Source: Labedaea rhizosphaerae (lineage in GTDB: Bacteria; Actinomycetota; Actinomycetes; Mycobacteriales; Pseudonocardiaceae). From it: a stretch of 64,000 nucleotides of DNA. The position numbers and the translations under genes were made by a program. A model generated the notes under the pieces. The model was not told where the DNA came from and searched no databases. It saw nothing but the letters and a program-made list of their open reading frames with translations. The stretch spans positions 1,674,001 to 1,738,000 of the forward strand of contig NZ_SNXZ01000001.1 of NCBI RefSeq assembly GCF_004362825.1, written 5' to 3'. The stretch's first letter is position 1, and each line of letters starts with the position of its first letter. Shown in pieces: positions 27,577 to 35,949 of the stretch.

Positions 27577-28548
27577 TCACTGCGCCGACCACAGTGCGAC
27601 GAGTTGCTCGCCGCGCTCGGTGAGCCGGTAGACGACGTGCCGCCCGGCCCGCGCACGCGTGACCACCCCGGCCGCACGCAGCACCGCGAGGTGGCTGCTC
27701 ACCGTGCCCAGCGAGACGGACAACGCCTGGGCGAGCTGTGAACTCGTTGCCGGGTGGGCGAGTTCGCGCACCACCCGCGCCCGGCCCGCACCCAGCAACG
27801 CGGCCATGGAGGCGGACTCCGACGCCGGCGTCGCCGTCCCGCGCGCCGGGTACACGAGCGCGAACCGCGGCGGCCGCTCACACGTCCACCAGCCGCCGCC
27901 GGTGGTGCGCGGCACGAAGATCAGCCCCTCGTCGCCGATCCACCGGTCCGGGATGTCCTTGTCGCTGAACCGGATCGCGCTCTCGCCGACCCAGATCGGC
28001 CGGTCCCGCATGCTTTCCACGGTCTGCTTCCAGCCGTAGACGGCCAGCAGCCCCGCCCGGTGCATGACGTCGCGCTCCAGCACGGCCCGCCGCCGCGGCC
28101 AGTCCGGCTCGACGAAGAGCTCCCAGCCGGACCGGAACACCTCGGCGACCCGCGGCCCGAGCCCGTCGGCCGAGAGCCAGCCGACGTCCTGGGGCTGCCA
28201 GCTCGCCGCCACCGAGTCCGCCACCGAGGCCCGAACCTGGGCATCCGGATGGGCGGCCACGTCCGCGAGCTCATCGGCGAGCCGGGTGCGCATGCCACCG
28301 CGCGGGGGCACGGTCACGAAGTCGGGCAACCACTTCGTGGCGGCCACCAACGGCAGCAGGCCCGACGCCACCGGGTCACGCGCCAGCCAGGCGCGGTACG
28401 CATCCTGGTGCGCGGCGTGCCAGGCCGCGAGCCAGGGCTGGGGCGACGGGCGGTGCAACGTGATCAAGGCGCCAAGCGTCTCGACGAACGGGGAGATGGC
28501 GAACCGGCACCGGGCGAGGGCGGTGGGGCTGAGCCGCAGCAAGGTCAT
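27577..28548 (-). CDS. ArsR-like helix-turn-helix regulator with DUF5937-type N-terminus
   Basis: Protein of 323 residues. Residues 1-230 form a poorly characterised domain seen in many actinomycete regulators (begins LRLSPTALARCRFAISPFVETLGAL... type). The C-terminal 80 residues are a winged helix: ALLGAGRARVVRELAHPATSSQLAQAL, SVSLGTVSSHLAVLRAAGVV and a wing RAGRHVVYRLTERG. Divergent from an MFS efflux pump with 59 bases between starts, so it probably represses that pump. Ligand unknown. Confidence 0.88.
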   Translation of the reverse strand: MTLLRLSPTALARCRFAISPFVETLGALITLHRPSPQPWLAAWHAAHQDAYRAWLARDPVASGLLPLVAATKWLPDFVTVPPRGGMRTRLADELADVAAHPDAQVRASVADSVAASWQPQDVGWLSADGLGPRVAEVFRSGWELFVEPDWPRRRAVLERDVMHRAGLLAVYGWKQTVESMRDRPIWVGESAIRFSDKDIPDRWIGDEGLIFVPRTTGGGWWTCERPPRFALVYPARGTATPASESASMAALLGAGRARVVRELAHPATSSQLAQALSVSLGTVSSHLAVLRAAGVVTRARAGRHVVYRLTERGEQLVALWSAQ

Positions 28549-28607
28549 GGTTGCGCCTTTCGTCGCAAGGTTAGCTTGGCGGAGGCCTGCCTGGGCAGGC
28601 TCGCGCG

Positions 28608-29825
28608 GTGTTCACGCCTGCGTTCCGCGGCTTCCACGCCGGTCGCCTCGTTTCGCTGCTCGGCAGCGCGATGACGCCCGTCGCCCTGGCCCTGGCCGTG
28701 CTCGACGCCTCCGGCGAACCAGGTGACCTGGGCATCGTGCTGGCCGCCCAGCTCGTGCCCAACCTCGCGTTGTTGCTGGTCGGCGGGGCCGTCGCCGACC
28801 GGTGGCCGCGCCGGGCCGTGCTGGTGGCGGCGAACCTCGGCGCCGGTCTCACCCAGGGCGTGGTGGCCGCGGTGTTGCTCACCGGGCACTACAGCCTGCC
28901 ACTGCTCGCGGGGATCGAGCTGGCCAACGGTGCGCTGCAAGCGTTCACCATGCCCGCGCTGCGCGGGATCCTCCCGGAGCTGGTCGGACCGGCCGAACTG
29001 CAACGCGCGAACGCCGCACTGGCCGCCGCGGCCAACGCGGCCAAGATCTTCGGCCCGACGGCGGCCGGGCTGCTGTCGGCCACGGTCGGCGGCGGCTGGG
29101 CGATCGCGCTGGACGCCCTCAGCTTCCTCGGCGCCGCAACGCTTCTGGCCCGGTTGCGGATCGCCGCGAAGCCGGCGGTGGTCGCCCGGCAAGGCCTGCG
29201 GGCCGACCTGCGCGACGGCTGGCGCGTGTTCCGCGGCATCCGGTGGGTCTGGGTGACCACGCTGGCGTTCTTCGTGATCAACCTGGTCAACACCGGCCCG
29301 TGGCAGATCCTCGGCCCGCTGCTGACCACCCAGCGCAGCGGCCAGGCGTCGTGGGGGCTGGTGCTCAGCGCACGCGCGGTCGGCCTGCTGGTGATGAGCG
29401 TGGTGCTGAGCCGCATGGCGTTGCGGAACCCGTTGCGGGCCGGGCAATGCGCGGGTGCGCTCGGCGGCCTCGGGTTGGTCGGCCTCGGCCTCGGGCTGCC
29501 CGCTCCGTGGGTGATGGCGTGCGCGTTCCTCGCCGGGCTCGGGTTCACCACGCTGGGCGTCACGTGGGACACCGCCGTGCAGCACCACGTGCCGAACGAC
29601 GCCCTTTCCCGGGTCTGCGCGTACAGCGACCTGCTGTCGTACGCGGCCATCCCGGCCGGTCAGCTCATGGTCGGGCCGGCGGCCGACCACTGGGGTGGGG
29701 CGGCGGTGGCGTTGTGCTGCGGGCTGGCGTTCGCGGTCGCCGCGCTGGCGCCGCTGGCCGTGCGAGACGTCCGGGAACTGCGCGCTCCCGAGGTCGCCGG
29801 TGTGCCACGATCGCGCAGTGCGTGA
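28608..29825 (+). CDS. MFS transporter, probable efflux pump
   Basis: Protein of 405 residues with about twelve hydrophobic helices. The A-loop between helices 2 and 3 reads GGAVADRWPRRAVL, the family signature. Start is GTG at 28608; translation begins directly with FRGFHAGRLVSLLGSAMTPVALAL. Divergent from the ArsR-like gene that likely controls it, and coupled to the DUF3500 gene by an eight-base overlap. Substrate unknown. Confidence 0.9.
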   Translation: MFTPAFRGFHAGRLVSLLGSAMTPVALALAVLDASGEPGDLGIVLAAQLVPNLALLLVGGAVADRWPRRAVLVAANLGAGLTQGVVAAVLLTGHYSLPLLAGIELANGALQAFTMPALRGILPELVGPAELQRANAALAAAANAAKIFGPTAAGLLSATVGGGWAIALDALSFLGAATLLARLRIAAKPAVVARQGLRADLRDGWRVFRGIRWVWVTTLAFFVINLVNTGPWQILGPLLTTQRSGQASWGLVLSARAVGLLVMSVVLSRMALRNPLRAGQCAGALGGLGLVGLGLGLPAPWVMACAFLAGLGFTTLGVTWDTAVQHHVPNDALSRVCAYSDLLSYAAIPAGQLMVGPAADHWGGAAVALCCGLAFAVAALAPLAVRDVRELRAPEVAGVPRSRSA

Positions 29826-30774
29826 ATTGGGGCGAATTCGGGCGCTGGCCGCCGAGCTGGCCGCCGCAGCCACCGAGGATCAACTGCGGTCCCTCAAAGG
29901 TCGCTGCGACGACCCGACGCTGCGCGAGTGGACGTACCTGCCCGGCGACCGGCCTGGCCTTTCCTTCGAGCACATGACGGCCGAGCAACGCGAACTGGCC
30001 CACGAGCTGATCGCCGCGACGCACAGTGAGGCCGGCGCGGAACTGGCCCGGGGTGTGATCGAGGTCGAGCGGATGCGGCGGCAGCTGGCCACCGGCACGC
30101 AGGATGTCGGGCCGGACAAGTACTGGTTCCGCGTGTACGGCGACCCGGCGTTCGACGATCCGGGCGGCGCGGCGCCCTGGGGCTGGCGGGTCAACGGTCA
30201 CCACCTCGCGGTGCACGCCATCGTGGTCGGCGACCGGCTGACGGTCACGCCGCACTTCATCGGCGCCGAACCGGCCGAGGTCAATGGGCGAAGGATCCTC
30301 GGGCCGGACGAGGACGCGGCGCGTGCCCTGCTCACCGCGCTCGACGAGGACCAGCGCCGGGCGGCCGTCTTCGCCGCCGAACCGCCCGACGACATCCTGA
30401 CCCGCGACGACCCGGCCGCCGACCCGAGCGTGCTGCCGGCGGGGTTGCGCCGGACCGATATGACGGCGCCACAACAGGAAATGCTCGACGCGCTCACGCG
30501 CCGCTACCTCGACCGCGCCCCGAAGCCCTACGCCGACGCGGTGTGGGCCGAGCTGGATCGCGACCTGCTGCGGTTCGCGTGGGCGGGCGGGACCGAGCGC
30601 GGCGACCGGCACTACTACTGCGTCGCCGGTGGCGACGTGCTGATCGAGTACGACAACCAGCAGGACGACGGCAACCACGCCCACTCGGTCTGGCGGCACC
30701 TGCGCGACGACTGGGGCGGCGACCTGCTGCGCGCCCACTACGCCAAGGGACACAACGCGGACACGACCGCCTGA
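29818..30774 (+). CDS. DUF3500-family protein
   Basis: Protein of 318 residues. Family features include a helical N-terminus, EVERMRRQLATGTQDVGPDKYWFRVYGDP, PWGWRVNGHHLAVHAIVVGDR, VTPHFIGAEPAEV and RHYYCVAGGDVLIEYDN near the C-terminus. The family has no established activity; the His-rich GHHLAVH and RDDWGGDL motifs could bind metal. GTG 29818 overlaps the MFS stop, which argues for cotranscription with the pump. The 3' end overlaps the convergent kinase gene by 37 bases. Confidence 0.85.
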   Translation: MRELGRIRALAAELAAAATEDQLRSLKGRCDDPTLREWTYLPGDRPGLSFEHMTAEQRELAHELIAATHSEAGAELARGVIEVERMRRQLATGTQDVGPDKYWFRVYGDPAFDDPGGAAPWGWRVNGHHLAVHAIVVGDRLTVTPHFIGAEPAEVNGRRILGPDEDAARALLTALDEDQRRAAVFAAEPPDDILTRDDPAADPSVLPAGLRRTDMTAPQQEMLDALTRRYLDRAPKPYADAVWAELDRDLLRFAWAGGTERGDRHYYCVAGGDVLIEYDNQQDDGNHAHSVWRHLRDDWGGDLLRAHYAKGHNADTTA

Positions 30775-31274
30775 TAGGTCTCCTCGACCGACTGGCCGCG
30801 TGTCTCGATGACGGTGGCCGCCGGGCGGTCCCGCACGAACGACGTCAGATCGCCGTAGATCTTGTTCAGCAGGGAAACCCCGCCGTGCTCGGCCATGATC
30901 TCGTCGACCGGGTTCGGCGGCCGGGCGCTCCACCGCGCGTGCAGGTCGTCGTAGTCGGTGAGCAGGACGAGCTCGCGGTAGTCGGCACCCGCGGCCGCGG
31001 CGGCCGCCTCGAACCGGTCGATCTCCGACAGCTTGGCCACCAGTTGCGGCATCACGACATCGTTGCCGCCGCGCAGGTGCGTCTCGGCCATGCCGATCGC
31101 CAGGGCGCGCGCCGGGCCGAGGGTCTGCCAGAAGTTCTGCCGCCAGCCGCCGATCAGGCCGACCACCCGGTCGGTGTCGAGGTTGAGCACGCCGGGGTGG
31201 CGGTCGGCGTAGAGCTGGGCGACGGTCGACTTGCCGATGCCGGAGGGCCCGTTCAGATGGATCAAGGTCGGCAC
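30738..31274 (-). CDS. Small P-loop kinase/AAA-type NTPase
   Basis: Protein of 178 residues. Walker A GPSGIGKST at 9-17, DTDRVVGLIGG as a substrate-binding segment, and a helical lid with arginines (DDLHARWSARPPNPVD). It resembles small-molecule kinases of the shikimate/gluconate kinase type; the phosphate acceptor is unknown. GTG start. Its last 37 bases overlap the end of the DUF3500 gene on the other strand. Confidence 0.82.
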   Translation of the reverse strand: MPTLIHLNGPSGIGKSTVAQLYADRHPGVLNLDTDRVVGLIGGWRQNFWQTLGPARALAIGMAETHLRGGNDVVMPQLVAKLSEIDRFEAAAAAAGADYRELVLLTDYDDLHARWSARPPNPVDEIMAEHGGVSLLNKIYGDLTSFVRDRPAATVIETRGQSVEETYQAVVSALCPLA

Positions 31275-31315
31275 TGTTGCGACCCTAAACCCCGCCGGAC
31301 ACTAGCTTTGGTCCC

Positions 31316-32098
31316 ATGCGCCTGTTCGTCGTGGATTCCTTCACCGCAGAACCGTTCCGTGGCAACCCGGCCGGTGTCGTCCTGCTCACCGAGCCGCGCG
31401 ACGCGACGTGGATGCAGCGCGTCGCCGAGGAGCTGAAGCACTCGGAGACAGCGTTCGTCGACGTGACCGGCGGCGCAGGCGAGGACAGTGGTCCGCTGCC
31501 GTTGCGCTGGTTCACCCCGGCCGTCGAGGTGGACCTCTGCGGGCACGCCACCCTCGCCGCCGCGCACGTGCTCGGCGGCGAGCGGACGTTCACGACCCGC
31601 AGCGGCGAGCTGCACTGCCGTCCCGGCAAGAACGGCACGATCACGATGGACTTCCCCGCGGACCGGCCGGCGCCGGCCGACCCGAGCGCCGAGCTGGCGC
31701 ACGCGCTGCCGGGGGTGACGATCGAGGGCGTGGTGCGCGGCCGCGACGACCTGCTCGTGCGGATCAAGGACCTCGACGAGCTGCGTGCCCTCCAGCCGGA
31801 CCTCGCGGCCATCGCCGGGATCGAGGCCCGCGGCGTGGTGGTCACCGCGCACGGCACCGACGGGGCGGACTTCGCGAGCCGCTGCTTCTACCCGGGCGCG
31901 GGCGTCCCGGAGGACCCGGTGACGGGCTCGGCGCACTGCCTGCTGTGCTGCTACTGGTCGGCCGAGCTGGGGCGGCGCGACCTCGTCGGGCACCAGCTGT
32001 CGGCCCGCGGTGGCGTGGTCGCGGTGTCCGACGAGGGCGAGCGCGTGCGGATCGGCGGCGAAGCGGTGACCGTGCTGGAAGGCACACTCGACGTGTGA
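31316..32098 (+). CDS. PhzF-family isomerase-like protein
   Basis: Protein of 260 residues with the duplicated diaminopimelate-epimerase fold. N-terminal DSFTAEPFRGNPAGVVLL, then KHSETAFV with the catalytic Glu, then DLCGHATLAAAHVLGG, and EDPVTGSAHCLLCCYW in the second half. Some members isomerise chorismate-derived compounds, but most are uncharacterised. TAGCTT ends seven bases before the ATG, so the mRNA may be leaderless. No phenazine genes are nearby. Confidence 0.92.
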   Translation: MRLFVVDSFTAEPFRGNPAGVVLLTEPRDATWMQRVAEELKHSETAFVDVTGGAGEDSGPLPLRWFTPAVEVDLCGHATLAAAHVLGGERTFTTRSGELHCRPGKNGTITMDFPADRPAPADPSAELAHALPGVTIEGVVRGRDDLLVRIKDLDELRALQPDLAAIAGIEARGVVVTAHGTDGADFASRCFYPGAGVPEDPVTGSAHCLLCCYWSAELGRRDLVGHQLSARGGVVAVSDEGERVRIGGEAVTVLEGTLDV

Positions 32099-32239
32099 TC
32101 ACAAGGACCTGAACGGGCGATCCAAGACCTCGGACAGTCGCCGCGACCCCCTGGTTTCGTCGCCTGGTCGGGGTACAGTGACATGCCCGTCGGGGGGTTG
32201 CGGTGGGTCTCCAAGTTGACGCCGGCTGAGGAGGGGTGC

Positions 32240-34885
32240 ATGTCGGAGCAGCCGGTGGACCCGGACCCCGATGCCACCCAGGAGTTCCCGATCCAGCACT
32301 GGTCGTCGCTCGACCCGGTGCCGGACGAGCCGTCCGACGCCAAGCGCCCCTTTCTGACCTACTCGGTCATCGTCTTCGTGATCGCCGCCGCGGCCGCCGT
32401 GCTGGCGGCGTGGCTGCTGCCGGACCGGACCGTCGAGCACCCCGTGCTCACCGGGCTCGCCCTCACCGCGGGTTTCCTGGTCGCGGAGCAGCTCGCGGTC
32501 AACATCGACGTGCGCACCGGTGTCTCGTGGTCGATCTCCTTCACCGAGATCCCGCTGGTCATCGGCCTGTTCGTGGCGCCGTTCGAGGTGGTGCTGATCG
32601 CCCACCTGGTGGCGGGCGTCGGCACGCTGATGATCCGTGGCGTGCGCGACCGCCTGCTCTACAACTCCGGTGCGATGGCGTTGGAGATCGTGAGCGCGTT
32701 CGTCGTCGCCTACGCCGCGGTCCAGGTCATCGGCCCGCACGGCCCGCCGTGGGCGCCGGTGCTGATCGGCGCGCTCGCCGCGCCGGTGTCCTCGACGCTG
32801 CTCGCGCTGGTCACCGTGCGCGTGCTCGGCCGGCGGATGCGCCTGGGCGCCGCGGTCCGGCTGACCCTGCGCATCCTCGTGCTCGGCCTGGTCAACGCGT
32901 CCGTCGGCGTCGTCGGTTACGGGATCGCCTCGCACGCACCGGCCGGCTGGCTGCTGGTCACCATCACCGTCGGCGGGCTGATGGCGTTGTACCTGGCCTA
33001 CTCCGGGCTGCTGCGCGACCAGCGCGACCTCGAGGCGTTGTCCGAGCTGAGCCTGACCGTCGCGCGCTCCGGGCACCAGGCCGTGTTGCGCCCGGCCGCC
33101 GGGCTGGTCGAGCCGGAGCCCGTCCTCGGCGGCAGCGACGACTGGCAGGGCGTCGCCGACCGCATCCGCGACCAGCTGGGTGCGGCACGCGTCGTGCTGC
33201 GCCTCGGCATCGACCGGCCGGAGGGCGAGTCGCTCGTCGTGTCCGGCGACGACCTTCCCGAAGGTGGTGACCTGCCCAGCCGGGGTGATCCGTTCCGGCG
33301 GTTGCCTGGCGCGCACGTGCGCCACTTCCGCCGGATCGACTCCGTGCCCGACGTGCGGCACGAGCTCGTGCGCCGCGGTGCCGACGAGGCCCTCGTGGTG
33401 CCGCTGCGCAGCGCGAACCACCTGCTGGGCCTGATCGAGGCGCACGACAAGCAGTCCCGCTGGCGGGGGTTCGGCACCGCCGACATCCGGCTGATCGGCA
33501 CCACGGCGAGCCACCTGGCCACCGCCCTGGACAACCGCAGGCTGCTCGCGACCCTGCGCCACGACGCCTACCACGACCCGCTGACCGGCCTGTTCAACCG
33601 GCCCGGCTTCCGGCAGGCCGCGGCCGCCGAGCTGAAGAACCTCGACAAGGCCGTCGTGTTGCGGGTCGACCTCGACGTGCTGTCCACGATCAGCGACGCG
33701 CTGGGCTACGCGTGGGCCGACCGGATGGTCGTCGCGGCGGGCCGGCGCATCCGCGACACCCTGGGCAAGGACGCCCCGCTGGCCCGGCTGGAGGGCGGCG
33801 CGTTCGCCGTGCTGCTCGCCGGCCACGACACCGAGCAGGCCCACCAGGTCGCCGAACGCCTGCGTGCCGGGCTCGCCATGCCCTACCCGGTCGACCGGCT
33901 CACCGTCGAGGCCGCCGCGGTCGTCGGCTACTGCTCGTCGGACTGCGAGGACGCCGAGAAGGACGACGTCGACGGCCTGCTGCAACGCGCCGACGTCGCC
34001 CTGCGCGCGGCCCGCAACGCGGGGGACACCGCGCGCGGCTACCTGCCGAGCATGGGCCAGATCTTCATGCGCCGCTTCCAGCTGGTCAGCCAGTTCCGGC
34101 AGGCCCTGGAGACCGACCAGGTGCAGGTGCACTACCAGCCGAAGATGTCGTTGCCCAACCGCACGGTCTTCGGCGTCGAGGCGCTGGTGCGCTGGACGCA
34201 CCCGGAGTTCGGCAAGCTCGGCCCCGACGAGTTCGTGCCCGCCGTCGAGGCGGCCGGTCTGGTCGACGCGCTGACCGACTTCGTGATGGACCAGTCGCTG
34301 GGCAAGGTGCGCGACTGGATGGACCGCGGCTTCCGCATCTCCGCCGCCGTGAACCTGTCGGTGCGCAGCCTCGCCGACGCCGAGTTCCCCGACCGCGTGA
34401 GCGCCGCGCTGACCCGCTGGAAGGTGCCGCCGGAGCTGCTCACGTTCGAGCTGACCGAGTCGGGGGTCATGGCCGACCCGCAGCGCGCGCTGCCGGTGCT
34501 GCGGCGGCTCTCGGACCTCGGCGTGACGCTGGCCGTGGACGACTTCGGCACCGGCTACTCGTCGCTGGCCTACCTGCGGCAGCTGCCGGTGGACGAGGTG
34601 AAGATCGACAAGAGCTTCGTCTTCGGCATGGGCACCGACCTGGGTGACCTCGCCGTGGTGCGCTCGATCGTCGAGCTGGGCCACTCGCTGGGGCTCACGG
34701 TGGTGGCCGAGGGCGTGGAGGACGACGCCGCCCGCGACCAGCTGGCCGGGATGGGCTGCGACGTCGCGCAGGGCTACCTGATCTCGCGGCCGTTGTCCGC
34801 CAGCCGGTTGGAGGCCTGGTTGCAGGCGCGGACCACGCAGTCCAAGGGCCTGCGCGATGAGACGGTGCTCACCTTGCTGACCTAG
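32240..34885 (+). CDS. Membrane GGDEF-EAL protein with degenerate GGDEF, probable c-di-GMP phosphodiesterase
   Basis: Protein of 881 residues. About eight hydrophobic helices (35-270), a GAF-like region (290-430), a GGDEF-like domain (445-600) and an EAL domain (620-875). The GGDEF signature is EGGAF, so the metal and catalytic acidic residues are gone and cyclase activity is unlikely. The EAL domain keeps EALVRW, NLSVRS, ELTESGVM, DDFGTGYSSL, KIDKSF, AEGVED and QGYL, all needed for c-di-GMP hydrolysis. ATG 32240 follows GGAGGGG. TACAGT at 32174-32179 is a possible -10 box. Monocistronic. Confidence 0.93.
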   Translation: MSEQPVDPDPDATQEFPIQHWSSLDPVPDEPSDAKRPFLTYSVIVFVIAAAAAVLAAWLLPDRTVEHPVLTGLALTAGFLVAEQLAVNIDVRTGVSWSISFTEIPLVIGLFVAPFEVVLIAHLVAGVGTLMIRGVRDRLLYNSGAMALEIVSAFVVAYAAVQVIGPHGPPWAPVLIGALAAPVSSTLLALVTVRVLGRRMRLGAAVRLTLRILVLGLVNASVGVVGYGIASHAPAGWLLVTITVGGLMALYLAYSGLLRDQRDLEALSELSLTVARSGHQAVLRPAAGLVEPEPVLGGSDDWQGVADRIRDQLGAARVVLRLGIDRPEGESLVVSGDDLPEGGDLPSRGDPFRRLPGAHVRHFRRIDSVPDVRHELVRRGADEALVVPLRSANHLLGLIEAHDKQSRWRGFGTADIRLIGTTASHLATALDNRRLLATLRHDAYHDPLTGLFNRPGFRQAAAAELKNLDKAVVLRVDLDVLSTISDALGYAWADRMVVAAGRRIRDTLGKDAPLARLEGGAFAVLLAGHDTEQAHQVAERLRAGLAMPYPVDRLTVEAAAVVGYCSSDCEDAEKDDVDGLLQRADVALRAARNAGDTARGYLPSMGQIFMRRFQLVSQFRQALETDQVQVHYQPKMSLPNRTVFGVEALVRWTHPEFGKLGPDEFVPAVEAAGLVDALTDFVMDQSLGKVRDWMDRGFRISAAVNLSVRSLADAEFPDRVSAALTRWKVPPELLTFELTESGVMADPQRALPVLRRLSDLGVTLAVDDFGTGYSSLAYLRQLPVDEVKIDKSFVFGMGTDLGDLAVVRSIVELGHSLGLTVVAEGVEDDAARDQLAGMGCDVAQGYLISRPLSASRLEAWLQARTTQSKGLRDETVLTLLT

Positions 34886-34899
34886 GTGGGACCCCCGAT

Positions 34900-34928
34900 T
34901 TCAACTCTGTGGCGAGTCCCTGTAGAGT
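34900..34928 (+). promoter_or_regulatory. tRNA-Thr promoter
   Basis: TTCAAC (34900-34905) and TAGAGT (34923-34928) are separated by exactly 17 bases, and the tRNA begins 26 bases after the -10 box. Spacing and position fit a housekeeping sigma factor. Confidence 0.55.
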
Positions 34929-34954
34929 CCTCCTCGCTCAAGCAAGCCGAGCAA

Positions 34955-35030
34955 GCCCCTTTAGCTCAGTCGGCAGAGCGTCTCCATGGTAAGGAGAAGG
35001 TCTACGGTTCGATTCCGTAAAGGGGCTCCA
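34955..35030 (+). tRNA. tRNA-Thr (GGT)
   Basis: Acceptor GCCCCTT pairs with AAGGGGC at 35020-35026, discriminator T, and CCA is encoded at 35028-35030. Anticodon stem TCTCC/GGAGA encloses loop ATGGTAA with anticodon GGT. The T arm is TACGG-TTCGATT-CCGTA. First of the thrT-metT-rpmG order known from mycobacteria. Confidence 0.96.
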
Positions 35031-35079
35031 TGACTACAGCCGCGGCGCAGTACCTGAGCGTCGCGGCCGTGTCATGTGA

Positions 35080-35152
35080 GGCGGTGTAGCTCAGTCGGTA
35101 GAGCAAGCGGCTCATAATCGCTGTGTCGCCGGTTCAAGTCCGGCCACCGCTA
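35080..35152 (+). tRNA. tRNA-Met (CAT), elongator type
   Basis: Acceptor GGCGGTG pairs with CACCGCT at 35145-35151 (terminal G-U wobble), discriminator A, no encoded CCA. Anticodon loop CTCATAA gives CAT; T arm GCCGG-TTCAAGT-CCGGC. The terminal pair and missing three G-C pairs in the anticodon stem argue for the elongator form. Confidence 0.95.
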
Positions 35153-35247
35153 CACACGAGAGCGCGGGGGAATCCCGAGACCGCTCGCGCCGTTGTACCA
35201 AGGGCTCCCACCCCGAGTGGGAACGCTGACGAGGAAAGGTTAGTGCT

Positions 35248-35412
35248 GTGGCTTCCACTGACGTGCGGCCGAAGATCACTCTGGCGTGCGAGGAGTGCAA
35301 GCACCGCAACTACATCACCAAGAAGAACCGGCGCAACGACCCGGACCGTCTTGAGATGAAGAAGTTCTGCCCGAACTGCGGAACGCACCGCCTGCACAAG
35401 GAAACTCGCTGA
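35248..35412 (+). CDS. rpmG: 50S ribosomal protein L33
   Basis: Fifty-four residues, short enough to be missed by length filters. The zinc-ribbon cysteines are present as CEEC and CPNC (the C-plus form of L33), with [15 protein letters not shown] between and HRLHKETR at the end. GTG start at 35248 with a GAGGAAAGG site at 35231-35239. A component of the large ribosomal subunit. Lies directly after tRNA-Met as in mycobacteria. Confidence 0.97.
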   Translation: MASTDVRPKITLACEECKHRNYITKKNRRNDPDRLEMKKFCPNCGTHRLHKETR

Positions 35413-35444
35413 GACCATCTCCCTCCCGCGGAGATAACTGACGC

Positions 35445-35472
35445 AAGGCCGTCCCAGACGTGGGGCGGCCTT
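35445..35472 (+). terminator. Terminator after rpmG
   Basis: AAGGCCGTCCC (35445-35455) pairs with GGGGCGGCCTT (35462-35472) around AGACGT, with one G-U pair. No T tail. It separates rpmG from hadA. Confidence 0.7.
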
Positions 35473-35490
35473 CGTCATGTCTTCTCCTAG

Positions 35491-35503
35491 TAACCTTCGC
35501 GGG
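35491..35503 (+). promoter_or_regulatory. Candidate leaderless hadA promoter (-10 TAACCT)
   Basis: TAACCT (35491-35496) ends six bases before the hadA GTG. No ribosome-binding site is visible, so a leaderless transcript is likely. No clear -35 hexamer. Confidence 0.4.
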
Positions 35504-35949
35504 TGCCACTTGACCAGTCGTTCGTCGGACGCGTGTACCCGCCGACGGCCACCTACGAGGTGAGCCGCGCGAAGATCAAGGAGTTCGCCGACGCCGTCGG
35601 CGACGCGAACCCGCTCTACCGCGACCCGGAAGCCGCCCGGGCCGCCGGGTTCCCTGACGTGATCGCCCCGCCCACGTTCCTCACGGTCGTCAACCTCGAG
35701 GCGATCAACGCCATCGTCAGCGACCCCGAACTCGGCCTCGACTACGGCCGGATGGTGCACGGCGACCAGAGCTTCGCCTACGAGCGGCCGGTGCACGCCG
35801 GCGACGTGCTCGCGGTGACCACGACGGTCGCCGAGATCATGAACCGGGCGGGCAACGACTTCATCACCATGCGAGGCGACGTGCGTGACGCGGACGACGC
35901 CCTCGTGGTCACCGTGCAGGCTCAGCTCGTGGTGAGGGGCGCCGAATGA
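35503..35949 (+). CDS. hadA: (3R)-hydroxyacyl-ACP dehydratase subunit HadA-like
   Basis: MaoC-type hotdog protein of 148 residues, the non-catalytic partner of HadB in the FAS-II dehydratase of mycobacteria. Begins PLDQSFVGRVYPPTATYEVSRAKIKEF..., with ANPLYRDPEAARAAGF and APPTFLTVVNL typical of the HadA subfamily; the C-terminal hotdog helix and YERPVHAGDVL follow. GTG start. Overlaps hadB by four bases (ATGA). Same place between rpmG and tRNA-Trp as in Mycobacterium. Confidence 0.92.
   Translation: MPLDQSFVGRVYPPTATYEVSRAKIKEFADAVGDANPLYRDPEAARAAGFPDVIAPPTFLTVVNLEAINAIVSDPELGLDYGRMVHGDQSFAYERPVHAGDVLAVTTTVAEIMNRAGNDFITMRGDVRDADDALVVTVQAQLVVRGAE

Noticed and set aside
26887-27741. A 284-codon plus-strand frame starting in the AT-rich pocket
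   Set aside because: Runs through the terminator and opposite the CMD-family gene; composition after the first 25 codons is that of an antisense frame.
32099-34684. An 861-codon open frame on the minus strand
   Set aside because: Opposite the GGDEF-EAL gene, whose motifs are clear; composition Gln/Arg/His-rich and without domains.
35248-35412. rpmG region as non-coding leader of hadA
   Set aside because: The 54-codon frame has the full L33 zinc-ribbon pattern and a good ribosome-binding site, so it is a gene.
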